NCBI RefSeq assembly: GCF_051380875.1
Contig: NZ_JBNYXW010000018.1
Span: 79,606-143,605, forward strand
DNA: 64,000 bases
Source of the DNA: Janthinobacterium sp051380875
GTDB taxonomy: Bacteria; Pseudomonadota; Gammaproteobacteria; Burkholderiales; Burkholderiaceae_D
Direction of reading: 5' to 3'
Positions within the stretch are counted from its first letter, which is position 1. Each line of letters begins with the position of its first letter. A model generated the notes under the pieces. That model was not told the origin of the DNA. It saw only the letters and a program-made list of their open reading frames with translations, and ran no database searches. Below are positions 33,353 to 42,649 of this stretch, piece after piece. A program made the position numbers and the translations under genes.

Positions 33353-34213
33353 ATGAGTTCCAACCACGCCGCCGTACCCTACTATTTTGTGCCGGGGCCG
33401 TCGCGCTGGCCCCTGCTGGGCGGCGCCAGCCTGCTGCTGACCATGATCGGCGCCTCGGCCTGGGTCAACGACGTGTCGTGGGGACCCTACCTGAACTTCA
33501 TCGGCATCGCCGGCATCCTGCTGGTGCTGTATTTCTGGTTCGGCGACGCCATCGGCGAATCGGAACAGGGCCTGTACAGTGAACGCGTCGACCACTCGTT
33601 CCGTTGGAGCATGAGCTGGTTCATCTTCTCGGAAGTCATGTTCTTCGCCGCCTTCTTTGGCGCCTTGTTCTATGCGCGCAGCATTTCCATGCCATGGCTG
33701 GCCGACCTCGACCACAAGTTCATCTGGCCCGATTTCGCCGCCCACTGGGGCAATACGGGCCCGGCCGGCACGGTGCAGGAATTTACCACCATGACGCCGT
33801 TCTGGATTCCCACCATTAACACGGCCCTGCTGCTGCTGTCGGGCGTGACCCTGACCATCTCGCACCACGCGCTGCGCGCCGGCCACCGCGCCATGACGGC
33901 CCTGTTCCTGTTCGCCACCATCTTGCTGGGCGCCATCTTCATGGGCTTCCAGGTGTATGAATACATGCATGCCTACAGCGAACTGAATTTGAAATTGACG
34001 TCCGGCATCTACGGCGCCACCTTCTTCATGCTGACGGGCTTCCACGGCTTCCACGTGACCCTGGGCGCCATCATGCTGTCCGTCATCCTGTACCGCGTGC
34101 TGAAAGGCCACTTTACGCCCGAACATCATTTCGGCTTCGAAGGCGCCGCCTGGTACTGGCACTTTGTCGACGTCGTCTGGCTGGGCCTGTACGTGGTCGT
34201 GTATTGGTTATAA
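33353..34213 (+). CDS. coxC: Cytochrome c oxidase subunit III
   Basis: 286 residues, seven membrane helices. Family features: PYYFVPGPSRWPL, HSFRWSMSWFIFSEVMFFAAFFGAL (Glu in helix III region, quoted in part), the HHALRAGHR turn, and the C-terminal FEGAAWYWHFVDVVWLGLY. Three consecutive ATGs exist (33347, 33350, 33353); GAGGAG at 33341-33346 abuts the first, so the third, six bases away, is the best start. A strong terminator follows at 34256. Confidence 0.96.
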   Translation: MSSNHAAVPYYFVPGPSRWPLLGGASLLLTMIGASAWVNDVSWGPYLNFIGIAGILLVLYFWFGDAIGESEQGLYSERVDHSFRWSMSWFIFSEVMFFAAFFGALFYARSISMPWLADLDHKFIWPDFAAHWGNTGPAGTVQEFTTMTPFWIPTINTALLLLSGVTLTISHHALRAGHRAMTALFLFATILLGAIFMGFQVYEYMHAYSELNLKLTSGIYGATFFMLTGFHGFHVTLGAIMLSVILYRVLKGHFTPEHHFGFEGAAWYWHFVDVVWLGLYVVVYWL

Positions 34214-34255
34214 TGGCGGGGCAGGGCGCGCTGTTGAAGCTTGCGCCTGTACCAT

Positions 34256-34296
34256 GAAAAAAGCCGTACCGGGAGATCCTGGGTACGGCTTTTTTC
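34256..34296. terminator. Strong bidirectional intrinsic terminator after coxC
   Basis: AAAAAAGCCGTACC (34257-34270) pairs with GGGTACGGCTTTTTT (34280-34296) around a short loop; A and U runs on both sides make it work in both directions. It ends the coxB-coxC transcript and the convergent DUF2909 gene. Confidence 0.9.
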
Positions 34297-34333
34297 TTAG
34301 TTTGAAGAATTTGCCAATCAGGCAAGAAGAAGA

Positions 34334-34534
34334 TTAATGTATGCCGGTGGGCTGGATATAGCCCAGCTTGTGCGCCAGCAGGATCAGCAGGAACAGGGTA
34401 ATTGATAGCCCCACGCGCAGGGCCAGGGCTTGCACGGTGCGGTTGCTCTTGCCCTTGTCGCGCATCAGGAAGAACAGGGCCGAGCCCAGGCTGCCCAGGA
34501 TCAGGATAAAGGCAATGGCAACGATGATTTTCAT
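34334..34534 (-). CDS. DUF2909 twin-transmembrane protein
   Basis: 66 residues, two membrane helices (about 2-24 and 42-60) joined by a basic loop (MRDKGKSNRTVQALALR). This matches the DUF2909 'twin transmembrane' family, which sits near SURF1 in betaproteobacteria. It is on the reverse strand inside the otherwise forward oxidase locus, convergent with coxC and divergent from SURF1 with only 36 bp between starts. Function unknown. Confidence 0.87.
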   Translation of the reverse strand: MKIIVAIAFILILGSLGSALFFLMRDKGKSNRTVQALALRVGLSITLFLLILLAHKLGYIQPTGIH

Positions 34535-34570
34535 GGATGGTAGCGCCAGGCTTGAGGAGGTTTCATTGTA

Positions 34571-35323
34571 ATGCGTATCCGCTTCCATTTCAGATGGATA
34601 CCACTTGTTGTAATGCTGCTACTGGTGGCGCTGGGTATTTCCTTGGCGCAATGGCAGCAGCGCCGTGCCAACGAGAAAGTCGCCCGCGCCGCCCGGCTGG
34701 AAGCGGGCAACTTGGCCGCGCCCCTGGTGCTGACGGCTGCGCCCTTGCTGGCGGCCGACGCGCAAGCCATCGAGTTTCGCCGCGTCACGGTCACGGGCCA
34801 TTTCGTGCCCGCCTGGACGGTGTACCTGGACAACCGCCCGTACAAGGGCCAGGCCGGCTTCCATGTGCTCACGCCATTCCAGATCGACGGTTCCCGCATG
34901 CACGTACTGGTGGCCCAAGGCTGGTTGCCGCGCAACAATGTCGAGCGCACGCGCATCCCCGCTTACAGCACGCCCAGCGGCAGCGTTACCATCGCCGGCA
35001 TCGCGCGCCTGAACGCGGGCCATGTGATGGAACTTGGCACGGCCCTGCCCCTGGCGCCGCAGGCTATCGTGCAAAATGCCGATATCGCCCAGCTGGCGCA
35101 CGCCAGCGGCCTGGCCTTGCAGCCCTTGATCTTCGAACAAACAGTTGACGTTGGCCAAGCGGCGGCGCCAGCGACCAGCGCGCTTCCCGTACGCGACTGG
35201 CCGGCGCCAGACCTGGGCGCCGACAAGCACCGCGGCTATGCTTTCCAGTGGTACGCACTGGCACTGATGGCTTTTTTATTTTTTGTCTTTACAGGATTTC
35301 GACGTGCAAACAAACAACCCTGA
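34571..35323 (+). CDS. SURF1 family oxidase assembly protein
   Basis: 250 residues with the SURF1 layout: an N-terminal membrane helix (WIPLVVMLLLVALGISLAQWQ), a periplasmic domain containing FRRVTVTGHF, VYLDNRPYKGQAGFHVLTPF and VAQGWLPRN, and a C-terminal helix (YAFQWYALALMAFLFFVFTGF). SURF1 helps insert haem a into subunit I. Preceded by GAGGAGG at 34554-34560. The 3' end overlaps the SCO-like gene by 20 bp. Confidence 0.92.
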   Translation: MRIRFHFRWIPLVVMLLLVALGISLAQWQQRRANEKVARAARLEAGNLAAPLVLTAAPLLAADAQAIEFRRVTVTGHFVPAWTVYLDNRPYKGQAGFHVLTPFQIDGSRMHVLVAQGWLPRNNVERTRIPAYSTPSGSVTIAGIARLNAGHVMELGTALPLAPQAIVQNADIAQLAHASGLALQPLIFEQTVDVGQAAAPATSALPVRDWPAPDLGADKHRGYAFQWYALALMAFLFFVFTGFRRANKQP

Positions 35324-35933
35324 AGCAACGCAAGACAGCACTGGCAAGCAGGCGCAAAACACGGGACGGTGGAAACTGTTGGCCGTGGTGGCCGTGTGCG
35401 CATTCCCCATCATCGCCTCGTATTTCACGTATTACATCATCAAACCCACTGGCCGCAACAATTATGGCGCCCTGATCGACCCCCGCCTGCACCCGATTCC
35501 CGAGGCGCAGCTGCAGGTGACGGAACTGGACGGCAAGGCGGCGCCGCTGGCGCAATTCAAGGGCAAGTGGATCATGCTGCAAACGGGACCGTCCGATTGC
35601 CAGCAAGCCTGCAAGAAACACTTGTTCGAAATGCAGCAATTGCGCTTGATGCAAGGCAAGGAACGCGAGCGCATCGAGCGCGTCTGGCTGGTGACGGATG
35701 CGCAGCCGCTCGATACCCTGGTGATCCGCGAGTTCGACGGCACCAGCATGCTGCGCGTGAATGGCGACGCTCTGAAGGCGTGGCTGCCCGTGGAGCAGGG
35801 CGGCAAGGCCGAGGAACACCTGTATCTGATCGATCCGCTGGGCAATCTGATGATGCGCTTCCCGAAAGACGCGGACCCGGGCAAGGTCAAGAAAGACATC
35901 GCCAAGCTGCTCAAAGCTTCGGCGATCGGTTAA
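35304..35933 (+). CDS. SCO/thioredoxin-fold oxidase-associated protein
   Basis: 209 residues from a GTG start at 35304, with AGGA at 35292-35295 as ribosome site; a TTG at 35283 would add seven residues. One membrane helix (LLAVVAVCAFPIIASYFTYY) and a periplasmic thioredoxin-like domain with a Cys pair C-x3-C (DCQQAC), as in SCO copper chaperones, and EEHLYLIDPLG late in the sequence. It is shorter in conserved motifs than the true sco gene at 38018 and forms a second, divergent SCO-like component. Often annotated only as a hypothetical oxidase-cluster protein. Confidence 0.8.
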   Translation: MQTNNPEATQDSTGKQAQNTGRWKLLAVVAVCAFPIIASYFTYYIIKPTGRNNYGALIDPRLHPIPEAQLQVTELDGKAAPLAQFKGKWIMLQTGPSDCQQACKKHLFEMQQLRLMQGKERERIERVWLVTDAQPLDTLVIREFDGTSMLRVNGDALKAWLPVEQGGKAEEHLYLIDPLGNLMMRFPKDADPGKVKKDIAKLLKASAIG

Positions 35934-35942
35934 GGGGAACGC

Positions 35943-37121
35943 ATGCCGACGATGCATCTTTCCGCGCTGGCCCAGCTGGGCTTGACGGGTCTGCTGGTGG
36001 CGCTGCTGCCCTTGGCCATGGTGTGGGTGTCTGCGGACGCCAACAAATACCGCAAACTGGTATGGATCGCCGTCTTCCTGACGGTCGACCTGATCATGTT
36101 TGGCGGCTTTACGCGCTTGTCCGATTCCGGCCTGGGCTGTCCTGACTGGCCAGGATGTTATGGTTCTGCCAATCCTTTCCTTGCGCACGAGCACATCGTG
36201 GCTGCCGAAACCCTGATGCCGACGGGCCCCGTGACGGTGGTGAAAGCCTGGATCGAAATGACGCACCGCTACCTGGCCATGGCCATCGGCGTGCTGATCG
36301 TGGCGATGATGGTGCAGGCCTGGCGCCAGTGGCTTAAAAACCGCCGCGAAGAATTCGCGCCGGCGCTGCCGACGGCGCTGTTCCTGTTCGTCTGCCTGCA
36401 GGGCGCGTTTGGCGCCTGGACGGTCACGTTGAAGCTGCAACCGGTGATCGTCACCATCCACTTGCTGCTGGGAATGGGTCTGCTGGCCATGCTGACGTGG
36501 CTGGGCGGGCGCCAGGACAATGCCGTAGCGCCGTTGCGGCGCGCCGATGCGGACGCCTCCGTGCTGCGCCCCGTGCGCGCGCTGGCTATCCTGTCGCTCG
36601 TGCTGCTGACCGTGCAGATCGCGCTGGGCGGCTGGGTGAGCACTAACTACGCCACCCTGGCCTGCACGGATTTCCCCCTGTGCGGCGGCAAGGTCATTCC
36701 TGACATGGATTTCGAGCACGGTTTTCATCTGTGGCGCGAGCTGGGCAAGACGGCCGCCGGCCACTACTTGCCGTTTTCCGCGCTGACAGCGATCCACTGG
36801 GTGCACCGCAACTTCGCCTTCATCGTGCTGGCTGGCATCGGCTACACGGTGTGGCGCGCGTGGAGTCTGCCATCCTTGCGCGGTACGGCGCGGGCGATTG
36901 CCGTGGTGCTGGCCTTGCAGGCGGCCACGGGCCTGGCGACGATCTACCTGAGCTGGCCGCTGTCGATTGCCGTGCTGCATAACGGCGGGGCGGCGCTGCT
37001 CGTGTTGTTGCTGACCATGTTAAACTACAAGGCTAAATTCCAACTCGATGTTGCGCGGACACCCGCCTCCGCCTCCGCGACAGTGCCCCCGGCACCAGGC
37101 AGTACTTCCCGTATCCCATAA
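35943..37121 (+). CDS. ctaA: Haem A synthase, COX15/CtaA family
   Basis: Oxidises haem O to haem A. 392 residues, about eight membrane helices in two four-helix halves. Haem-ligating motifs: GGFTRLSDSGLGCPDWPGC near the N terminus, EMTHRYLAM, and in the second half GGWVSTNYATLACTDFP and AIHWVHRNFAF. The stop is directly followed by the ctaB ATG with no gap. Start MPTMHLSALAQ follows AGGGGAA at 35933-35939. Confidence 0.95.
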   Translation: MPTMHLSALAQLGLTGLLVALLPLAMVWVSADANKYRKLVWIAVFLTVDLIMFGGFTRLSDSGLGCPDWPGCYGSANPFLAHEHIVAAETLMPTGPVTVVKAWIEMTHRYLAMAIGVLIVAMMVQAWRQWLKNRREEFAPALPTALFLFVCLQGAFGAWTVTLKLQPVIVTIHLLLGMGLLAMLTWLGGRQDNAVAPLRRADADASVLRPVRALAILSLVLLTVQIALGGWVSTNYATLACTDFPLCGGKVIPDMDFEHGFHLWRELGKTAAGHYLPFSALTAIHWVHRNFAFIVLAGIGYTVWRAWSLPSLRGTARAIAVVLALQAATGLATIYLSWPLSIAVLHNGGAALLVLLLTMLNYKAKFQLDVARTPASASATVPPAPGSTSRIP

Positions 37122-38021
37122 ATGACTACTCAGACCATCAGCCGTAAACCTACTCCTCGCATCGCCCAGTATTGGGCGCTGACCAAGCCGCGCGTGACGC
37201 AGCTGGCTGTTTTTTGCGCCGTCATCGGCATGTTCCTGGCCAGCGATGAGTTGCCGGACTGGCATGCGGTGGTATTCGGCACCATCGGCATCTGGCTGCT
37301 GGCAGGTGCCGCGTTTGCCGTCAACTGCCTGGCCGAGCGGGAAATCGATGCGCGCATGGCCCGCACGGCGCGCCGCCCGATGGCCATGGGCGACATCAGC
37401 GTCAAGCAAACGGTGGTGTTTGCGCTGGTGATCGGCAGCCTGGGCATGGCTATACTTTACAACCTGGTCAATCCCTTGACCATGTGGCTGACCTTTGTCA
37501 CCTTTGTCGGCTATGCCTTGATCTATACCATGGTGCTGAAACCGGCCACGCCGCAAAATATCGTCATCGGCGGCCTGTCCGGCGCCATGCCGCCCGCCTT
37601 GGGCTGGGCCGCCGTCGCCAACGACGTGCCGATGCAGGCCTGGCTGCTGGTCTTGATCATTTTCGTCTGGACGCCGCCGCACTTCTGGGCGCTGGCCATG
37701 TACCGCCGCGACGATTACGCGCGCTCGGGCTTGCCCATGCTGCCCGTCACGCATGGCATGAAATTCACACAATTCCACGTCTGGCTGTATTCGATCGCGC
37801 TGGCCGCCACCACCTTGCTGCCATTCGCCGTGCGCATGAGCGGCCTGATTTACCTGGGCTCGGCCATGCTGCTGAACGCCGGCTTCCTGTATTACTCGTG
37901 GAAGATGTACCGCCACTACACGGACTTGATCGCGCGCAAGGCGTTTACGTATTCCATCATCTACCTGGCGCTGCTGTTTGCGGCCCTGCTGGTCGACCAT
38001 TACATTCCACTGGGATTATGA
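37122..38021 (+). CDS. ctaB: Protohaem IX farnesyltransferase
   Basis: Converts haem B to haem O, the substrate of CtaA. 299 residues, UbiA-superfamily membrane protein. The Asp-rich motif reads NCLAEREIDARMARTARRP, with characteristic LTKPRVTQLAVF at the N terminus, the conserved WTPPHFWALAMYRRDDY and LPVTHG. Start codon abuts the ctaA stop, and the stop overlaps the sco ATG (ATGA at 38018-38021), so the three genes are translationally linked. Confidence 0.97.
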   Translation: MTTQTISRKPTPRIAQYWALTKPRVTQLAVFCAVIGMFLASDELPDWHAVVFGTIGIWLLAGAAFAVNCLAEREIDARMARTARRPMAMGDISVKQTVVFALVIGSLGMAILYNLVNPLTMWLTFVTFVGYALIYTMVLKPATPQNIVIGGLSGAMPPALGWAAVANDVPMQAWLLVLIIFVWTPPHFWALAMYRRDDYARSGLPMLPVTHGMKFTQFHVWLYSIALAATTLLPFAVRMSGLIYLGSAMLLNAGFLYYSWKMYRHYTDLIARKAFTYSIIYLALLFAALLVDHYIPLGL

Positions 38022-38611
38022 AAAAATACCTTAGCCTGTTGTTGGCCACCGCATTGGTCGCCGTGCTGGCCGGCTGCGGCAAGCCGGCCGCGCCCAAGCT
38101 GGAATTCAAGAACACCGATGTGACGGGCCTGGGCTATGCGCGCGAGTTCGCCCTGACCGACCACACGGGCCATGCGCGCACCTTGGCCGACTACAAGGGC
38201 AAGCTGGTGCTGATGTTCTTCGGCTACACGCAATGCCCGGACGTGTGCCCCACCACCATGGCCGACATGGCGCAGGTGATGCAGGCAATGGGCCCGCAGG
38301 CGGAGCAGGTGCAAGTGCTGTTCGTCACCGTCGATCCCGCGCGCGACACGCAAGCGCTGCTGGCCGAATATGTGCCAGCCTTCGACAAGCGCTTCGTCGG
38401 CCTGTATGGCGACGCGGCGGCCACGGCCAGGGTGGCCAAGGAATTCAAGGTGTATTACGCCAAGGTCGAGGGCGAGACGGACAGCAGCTACACGGTCGAC
38501 CACACGGCCGGCACCTATGTGTTTGACCGCGACGGCAAGATCCGCCTGTTCGTGCGCCACGGTGAAAAGCCGGCCGCAATCGCGCACGATCTTAAACTTC
38601 TGCTATCCTGA
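38018..38611 (+). CDS. SCO1/SenC family copper chaperone lipoprotein
   Basis: 197 residues. Lipoprotein signal (LLATALVAVLAGC, Cys 20) then a thioredoxin-like domain with the copper motif CPDVCP and the partner His in TVDHTAGTYVFD, plus LFVTVDPARDT. Delivers copper to the CuA site of subunit II. Last gene of the oxidase locus; 43 bp before the AI-2E-type permease gene. Confidence 0.94.
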   Translation: MKKYLSLLLATALVAVLAGCGKPAAPKLEFKNTDVTGLGYAREFALTDHTGHARTLADYKGKLVLMFFGYTQCPDVCPTTMADMAQVMQAMGPQAEQVQVLFVTVDPARDTQALLAEYVPAFDKRFVGLYGDAAATARVAKEFKVYYAKVEGETDSSYTVDHTAGTYVFDRDGKIRLFVRHGEKPAAIAHDLKLLLS

Positions 38612-38654
38612 TCCGGTCGCGCCCAGAGGGCGCCATCCTCAGGATTAGCGGTAC

Positions 38655-39734
38655 ATGGACAAACGTTTTGAGCCCTACGCCCGCCTTGCGGCCATCATCT
38701 TCCTGTTGATCGGCTGCTTTTTCGTCTTGCGGCCTTTCCTGGCCGCCATGCTGTTTGCCGCCTGCGTGGGTATTTCCAGCTGGCCCCTGTATATCCTCCT
38801 GCTGGAACGTCTGAAAGGCCGCCGCAACTGGGCGGCCGCCATCATGACCCTCTCCCTGGTGCTGGTCATCGTCTTGCCGCTGGCCCTCGTCACCTATAAC
38901 CTGGCCGACAATGTGTCGCGCATCTACGAACAATTGCGCGCCGCGCTGGAGTCGGGCAGCCTGCATCCGCCGGCCTGGCTGGCCAGCATTCCCGTGGTGG
39001 GTGAAACCATCGCCGGCTATGTGCAGCGCCTGCTCGATGACCGCGAAGAACTATTGAATTTGGGCAAGACCATGCTGGAACCGGCGCGCCATTTCCTCGC
39101 CTCGGGCGGCATCGTGCTGGGCACGGGCCTGGCGCAGACCAGCCTGGCCGTGTTCGTCAGCTTCTTCCTCTACCGCGATGGCCAGCAATTGAGCCGTGTG
39201 CTGATGACGGGCGCCAAGCGCATCATTGGCGACAGCGCGCCGGGCGTGGCGCTGACTGTCAGCCGCACCGTGCGCGGCGTCATGTACGGCTTGCTGGGCA
39301 CGGCGCTGGCGCAGGCGCTGGTGGCGGTGGTGGGCTTCTTGATCGCCGGCGTGCCGGCCGTGGCCCTGCTGGGCGTGGCCACCTTCATCTTTTCGCTGAT
39401 ACCGGTCGGGCCGCCCTTGATCTGGGGCGGCGCCGCCATCTGGCTATTCAATGACGGCCAGACGGGCTGGGGCATCTTCATGCTGGTGTGGGGGGGCTTG
39501 CTGATCAGCGGCGTGGACAATGTGGTGAAACCCATGCTGATCAGCCGTGGCAGCAGCCTGCCCTTCCTGCTGGTGCTGCTTGGCGTGCTGGGCGGCGTGC
39601 TGGCGTTCGGCTTCGTCGGCATTTTCATTGGCCCGACCCTGCTGGCGGTGCTGTACAGCCTGCTGCAGACGTGGACGGTGGGCGAGACCACCGTGCCACA
39701 GGGCAAGGATACGCTGTCGCGCAAGAAAGATTAA
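38655..39734 (+). CDS. AI-2E transporter (PerM/YdiK) family permease
   Basis: 359 residues, about seven to eight membrane helices. Family features: two N-terminal helices, a long amphipathic segment (residues 90-150), and the C-terminal GVPLAL-like AGVPAVALLG, IPVGPPLIW and VDNVVKPMLISRG motifs. The family includes autoinducer-2 exporters and ion antiporters, so the substrate is not predictable. Convergent with the CNNM-family gene, overlapping its end by 4 bp. Confidence 0.88.
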   Translation: MDKRFEPYARLAAIIFLLIGCFFVLRPFLAAMLFAACVGISSWPLYILLLERLKGRRNWAAAIMTLSLVLVIVLPLALVTYNLADNVSRIYEQLRAALESGSLHPPAWLASIPVVGETIAGYVQRLLDDREELLNLGKTMLEPARHFLASGGIVLGTGLAQTSLAVFVSFFLYRDGQQLSRVLMTGAKRIIGDSAPGVALTVSRTVRGVMYGLLGTALAQALVAVVGFLIAGVPAVALLGVATFIFSLIPVGPPLIWGGAAIWLFNDGQTGWGIFMLVWGGLLISGVDNVVKPMLISRGSSLPFLLVLLGVLGGVLAFGFVGIFIGPTLLAVLYSLLQTWTVGETTVPQGKDTLSRKKD

Positions 39735-41071
39735 TCCCTCAAATCGGCATCGAGGTCGCGTTCCTGCTTCGGGATCACCTTGAGGAGCACGATGCGCGGG
39801 CCATTCATCTTCTTGACGACGATATCGAAGTCGACAAAGGTGATGCGCTGGCCTTGCTTGGGAATGTCGCCCAGCTTGACCATGATCAAGCCGCCCACCG
39901 ATTCCACGTCGTCCAGGCCCAGCTCCTCGTTTTCGATATCGATACCGAGGATGCGTTCGAGCGAGAAGATGGGCAGGCTGGCCTTGCCGATCAGGGTGCC
40001 GTCGCTTTGCTTGAGCCAGTCGTTTTCATTGCGGCGGAATTCATCGCGGATTTCACCGACCATGGCGCCGAGCAAGTTATCCAGCGTAATGAAACCCAGC
40101 GGGCGCTTGCCCTTTTCGCCGATCAGGGCGAAATGGGGCGCGCCGTCGCGAAAGCGCCGGAACAGTTCCAGCGCCGGCGTGCGCGCGGAAATGATGTCCA
40201 CTGGACGCAAGAAGGGCGTTAGCGAGGTGATCGGTTTGCCCGCCTGCTGGGCGAAAAACAGGTCTTTCAGATGCACCACGCCCAATACGTCGTCTTCGTT
40301 CATGTCGAAATACGGGTAGCGGCTGAAACGGTTGCGCAGCACCGTGTCGAGGTTTTCTTCCAGGGTGTTCGAGGCGTGCAAAGCGATGACTTCATTGATC
40401 GGGCGCATCAGGTCCGACACTGTCATTTGTTCAAAATCAAGCGATTGCGCCAGGATGTTGCGTTCGTCGCGCGTGAATTTCTCGCCGGGCTGGCTGGTGC
40501 GCAGGATCAGCTTGAGTTCATCGGAAGAATAGTGGGCATCGTGGCCGCCCTTGCCGGACAGGCCCGCCATGCGCAGCACCCAGTTGGCGCTGGCGTTGAG
40601 CAGGTAAATGGCCGGGTACATGGCCCAATAGAAACCATACAGGGGAATCGCGCTCCACAGGCCGACGGCTACCGGGTTGCGGATCGCCATCGATTTGGGC
40701 GCCAGTTCGCCCACGACGATGTGCAGGAAGGAAATCACGCTGAAGGCGACGACGAACGAGACGCCGTGGATCAGCTCTTGCGAGGTGACGCCGATGGCGC
40801 CGAACACGGGTTCGAGCAGGCCGGCAAAGGCTGGTTCACCGACCCAGCCCAAGCCCAGCGAGGCCAGCGTGATGCCCAGCTGGCAGGCCGACAGGTAGGC
40901 GTCCAGCTGGCCGTGTACCTTGGCCAGGATGCGGCCCCGCAGTCCCTGTGTCTTGGCGATGGCGCGGATACGCGTGCGGCGCAATGTGACGATGCCAAAC
41001 TCGGCGGCAACAAAAAAACCGTTCAGCGCGACCAGGAAGAGGGCGAGCAGGACTAGCAAGACATTGTGCAT
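39731..41071 (-). CDS. CNNM/CorC (HlyC/CorC) family transporter-associated protein
   Basis: 446 residues. An N-terminal DUF21 membrane domain (about 1-195, starting LVLLALFLVALNGFFVAAEF), two CBS domains (about 200-335, DLMRPINEVIAL and FFAQQAGKPITSLTPFLRPV region) and a C-terminal CorC_HlyC domain (GLIMVKLGDIPKQGQRITF). Members are linked to magnesium or cobalt efflux; 'hemolysin' in older annotations is misleading. No neighbour clarifies the ion. Confidence 0.92.
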   Translation of the reverse strand: MHNVLLVLLALFLVALNGFFVAAEFGIVTLRRTRIRAIAKTQGLRGRILAKVHGQLDAYLSACQLGITLASLGLGWVGEPAFAGLLEPVFGAIGVTSQELIHGVSFVVAFSVISFLHIVVGELAPKSMAIRNPVAVGLWSAIPLYGFYWAMYPAIYLLNASANWVLRMAGLSGKGGHDAHYSSDELKLILRTSQPGEKFTRDERNILAQSLDFEQMTVSDLMRPINEVIALHASNTLEENLDTVLRNRFSRYPYFDMNEDDVLGVVHLKDLFFAQQAGKPITSLTPFLRPVDIISARTPALELFRRFRDGAPHFALIGEKGKRPLGFITLDNLLGAMVGEIRDEFRRNENDWLKQSDGTLIGKASLPIFSLERILGIDIENEELGLDDVESVGGLIMVKLGDIPKQGQRITFVDFDIVVKKMNGPRIVLLKVIPKQERDLDADLRD

Positions 41072-41191
41072 GGGGGCGCAATAAGATGGGCTGTAAAAAC
41101 GTCATCTTAAACGACGAAGGGCGGCATAGCCTAATTTTGCCGCGCGCGCTCCCGTTGCCGGCGGGTGCGCGCGGTGCTTTGTCAACGCTTG

Positions 41192-42526
41192 TCAGCCTTT
41201 GGCAGCCGTTTGCGGCCCGCCGCGCATGCAAAAGACCATGGCGGCCGAGACGATGGCGGGGATGGCGACGACGAGGAAAATCGTGCTGTTGGGCCAGTTT
41301 AAACGGATCAGCTCGCCACCGAGCACGGGGCCGATGATGGAGCCGATGCGTCCGATCCCCAGGCTCCAGCCGATGCCCGTCGAGCGCAGGGTGGTCGGAT
41401 AGTAGCTGGCCGCCAGGGCGTTCACGGCAGGCTGGCCGCCCACCACGCAGAAGCCGGCAATGAAGATGGTAATGAAGAGGAAGGCCAGCGACACGTCCGG
41501 GCGGCCGATCAGGGCAATCGCGACGGCGGCGACCAGGAAGCATGGCAGCAGGATGCGGCGGAAGCTGGAGCGGTCGATCAGCTGGCCCATGACCAGGGTG
41601 CCGATGGTGCCGCCCACTTGCAGGGCCGTGCCGGCCAGTACGGCGTTGGCCGTGGACAAGCCCGCTTCCTTGGCAATCGTCGGCAGCCAGTTCGACAGGA
41701 AATATAAATTCAACAAGTTCATGAAGTTGATGACCCACAACAAGATCGTCATCTTGGCGCGGCCGTCCGTAAACAATTGCAGCACGGGCGCGCCCTTGTG
41801 TGCCTTCTCATGCACCACGTATTGCGTCTCGGCCGTGATGCTGACGGTGGGGTCGATGCGTTTCAGCCACTGCGCCACCTTGTCGAGCTTGCGTTGCTTC
41901 AGCACCAGGAACTGCATCGATTCGGGCAGCAGGAAGAACATCAGCACGCCGATGACGAGCGGCACCACGCCGCCCACGTAAAACACGGATTGCCAGCCAA
42001 ACGCAGGAATCAGCGCGGCCGACAGCAAGCCGCCCAGCACGGCGCCCAAGGTAAAACCGCACGACACCAGCATCATCAGGGTGACTTTTTTGCGCAGCGG
42101 GCTGTATTCGCCGGCCAGCGCCATGGCGTTCGGCATCACGGCGCCCAGGCCCAGCCCGGTGATGAAGCGTATCAGCTGCAATTGCTCGATGTTTGTCGCC
42201 AGCGGCGTGACCAGCATGCACAGGGAAAAGAAGATGGTCGAGCCGATCAGCACGGGGCGGCGGCCGAACTTGTCGGCCGTGATGCTGAACACCAATGAAC
42301 CGACCAGCATGCCCAGCAAGCCGGCGCCGAAGACGGGGCCCAGGTTGGCCTTGCTGACATGCCAGTCGGCAATGATGGCGGGCGCCACATAGCCCATCGC
42401 CTGCACGTCGAAGCCATCCATGATGACGCACAGCCCGCACAGGATCAGCATGCCGACCTGGAAGGTGCCGATCTTGTTGTTATTGATGAGATCGGGAATA
42501 TCGATCGTCTTGCCTGCCGTGGACAT
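41192..42526 (-). CDS. MFS transporter, aromatic acid:H+ symporter (AAHS) family
   Basis: 444 residues, twelve membrane helices. The TM1 motif DGFDVQAMGYVAPAI contains the DGxD signature of AAHS carriers such as PcaK and BenK; the loop 2-3 signature GMLVGSLVFSITADKFGRRP and RFITGLGLGAVMPNAMALAGEY (in part) confirm MFS. Likely imports an aromatic carboxylate, but no ring-cleavage genes lie nearby. The start at 42526 gives MSTAGKTIDIPDLI, typical for the family. Confidence 0.9.
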   Translation of the reverse strand: MSTAGKTIDIPDLINNNKIGTFQVGMLILCGLCVIMDGFDVQAMGYVAPAIIADWHVSKANLGPVFGAGLLGMLVGSLVFSITADKFGRRPVLIGSTIFFSLCMLVTPLATNIEQLQLIRFITGLGLGAVMPNAMALAGEYSPLRKKVTLMMLVSCGFTLGAVLGGLLSAALIPAFGWQSVFYVGGVVPLVIGVLMFFLLPESMQFLVLKQRKLDKVAQWLKRIDPTVSITAETQYVVHEKAHKGAPVLQLFTDGRAKMTILLWVINFMNLLNLYFLSNWLPTIAKEAGLSTANAVLAGTALQVGGTIGTLVMGQLIDRSSFRRILLPCFLVAAVAIALIGRPDVSLAFLFITIFIAGFCVVGGQPAVNALAASYYPTTLRSTGIGWSLGIGRIGSIIGPVLGGELIRLNWPNSTIFLVVAIPAIVSAAMVFCMRGGPQTAAKG

Positions 42527-42649
42527 GGTGCCGCTCCTGTTTTTTATGGTTATCGCGCCTTGCCGTCGGGCGGCAAGTGCGTGTTTGTCTCAGGCATTAT
42601 TACAATCGTTTTTGATTGATTGTTCAAACGTTATTTTCGAATGAATTTA

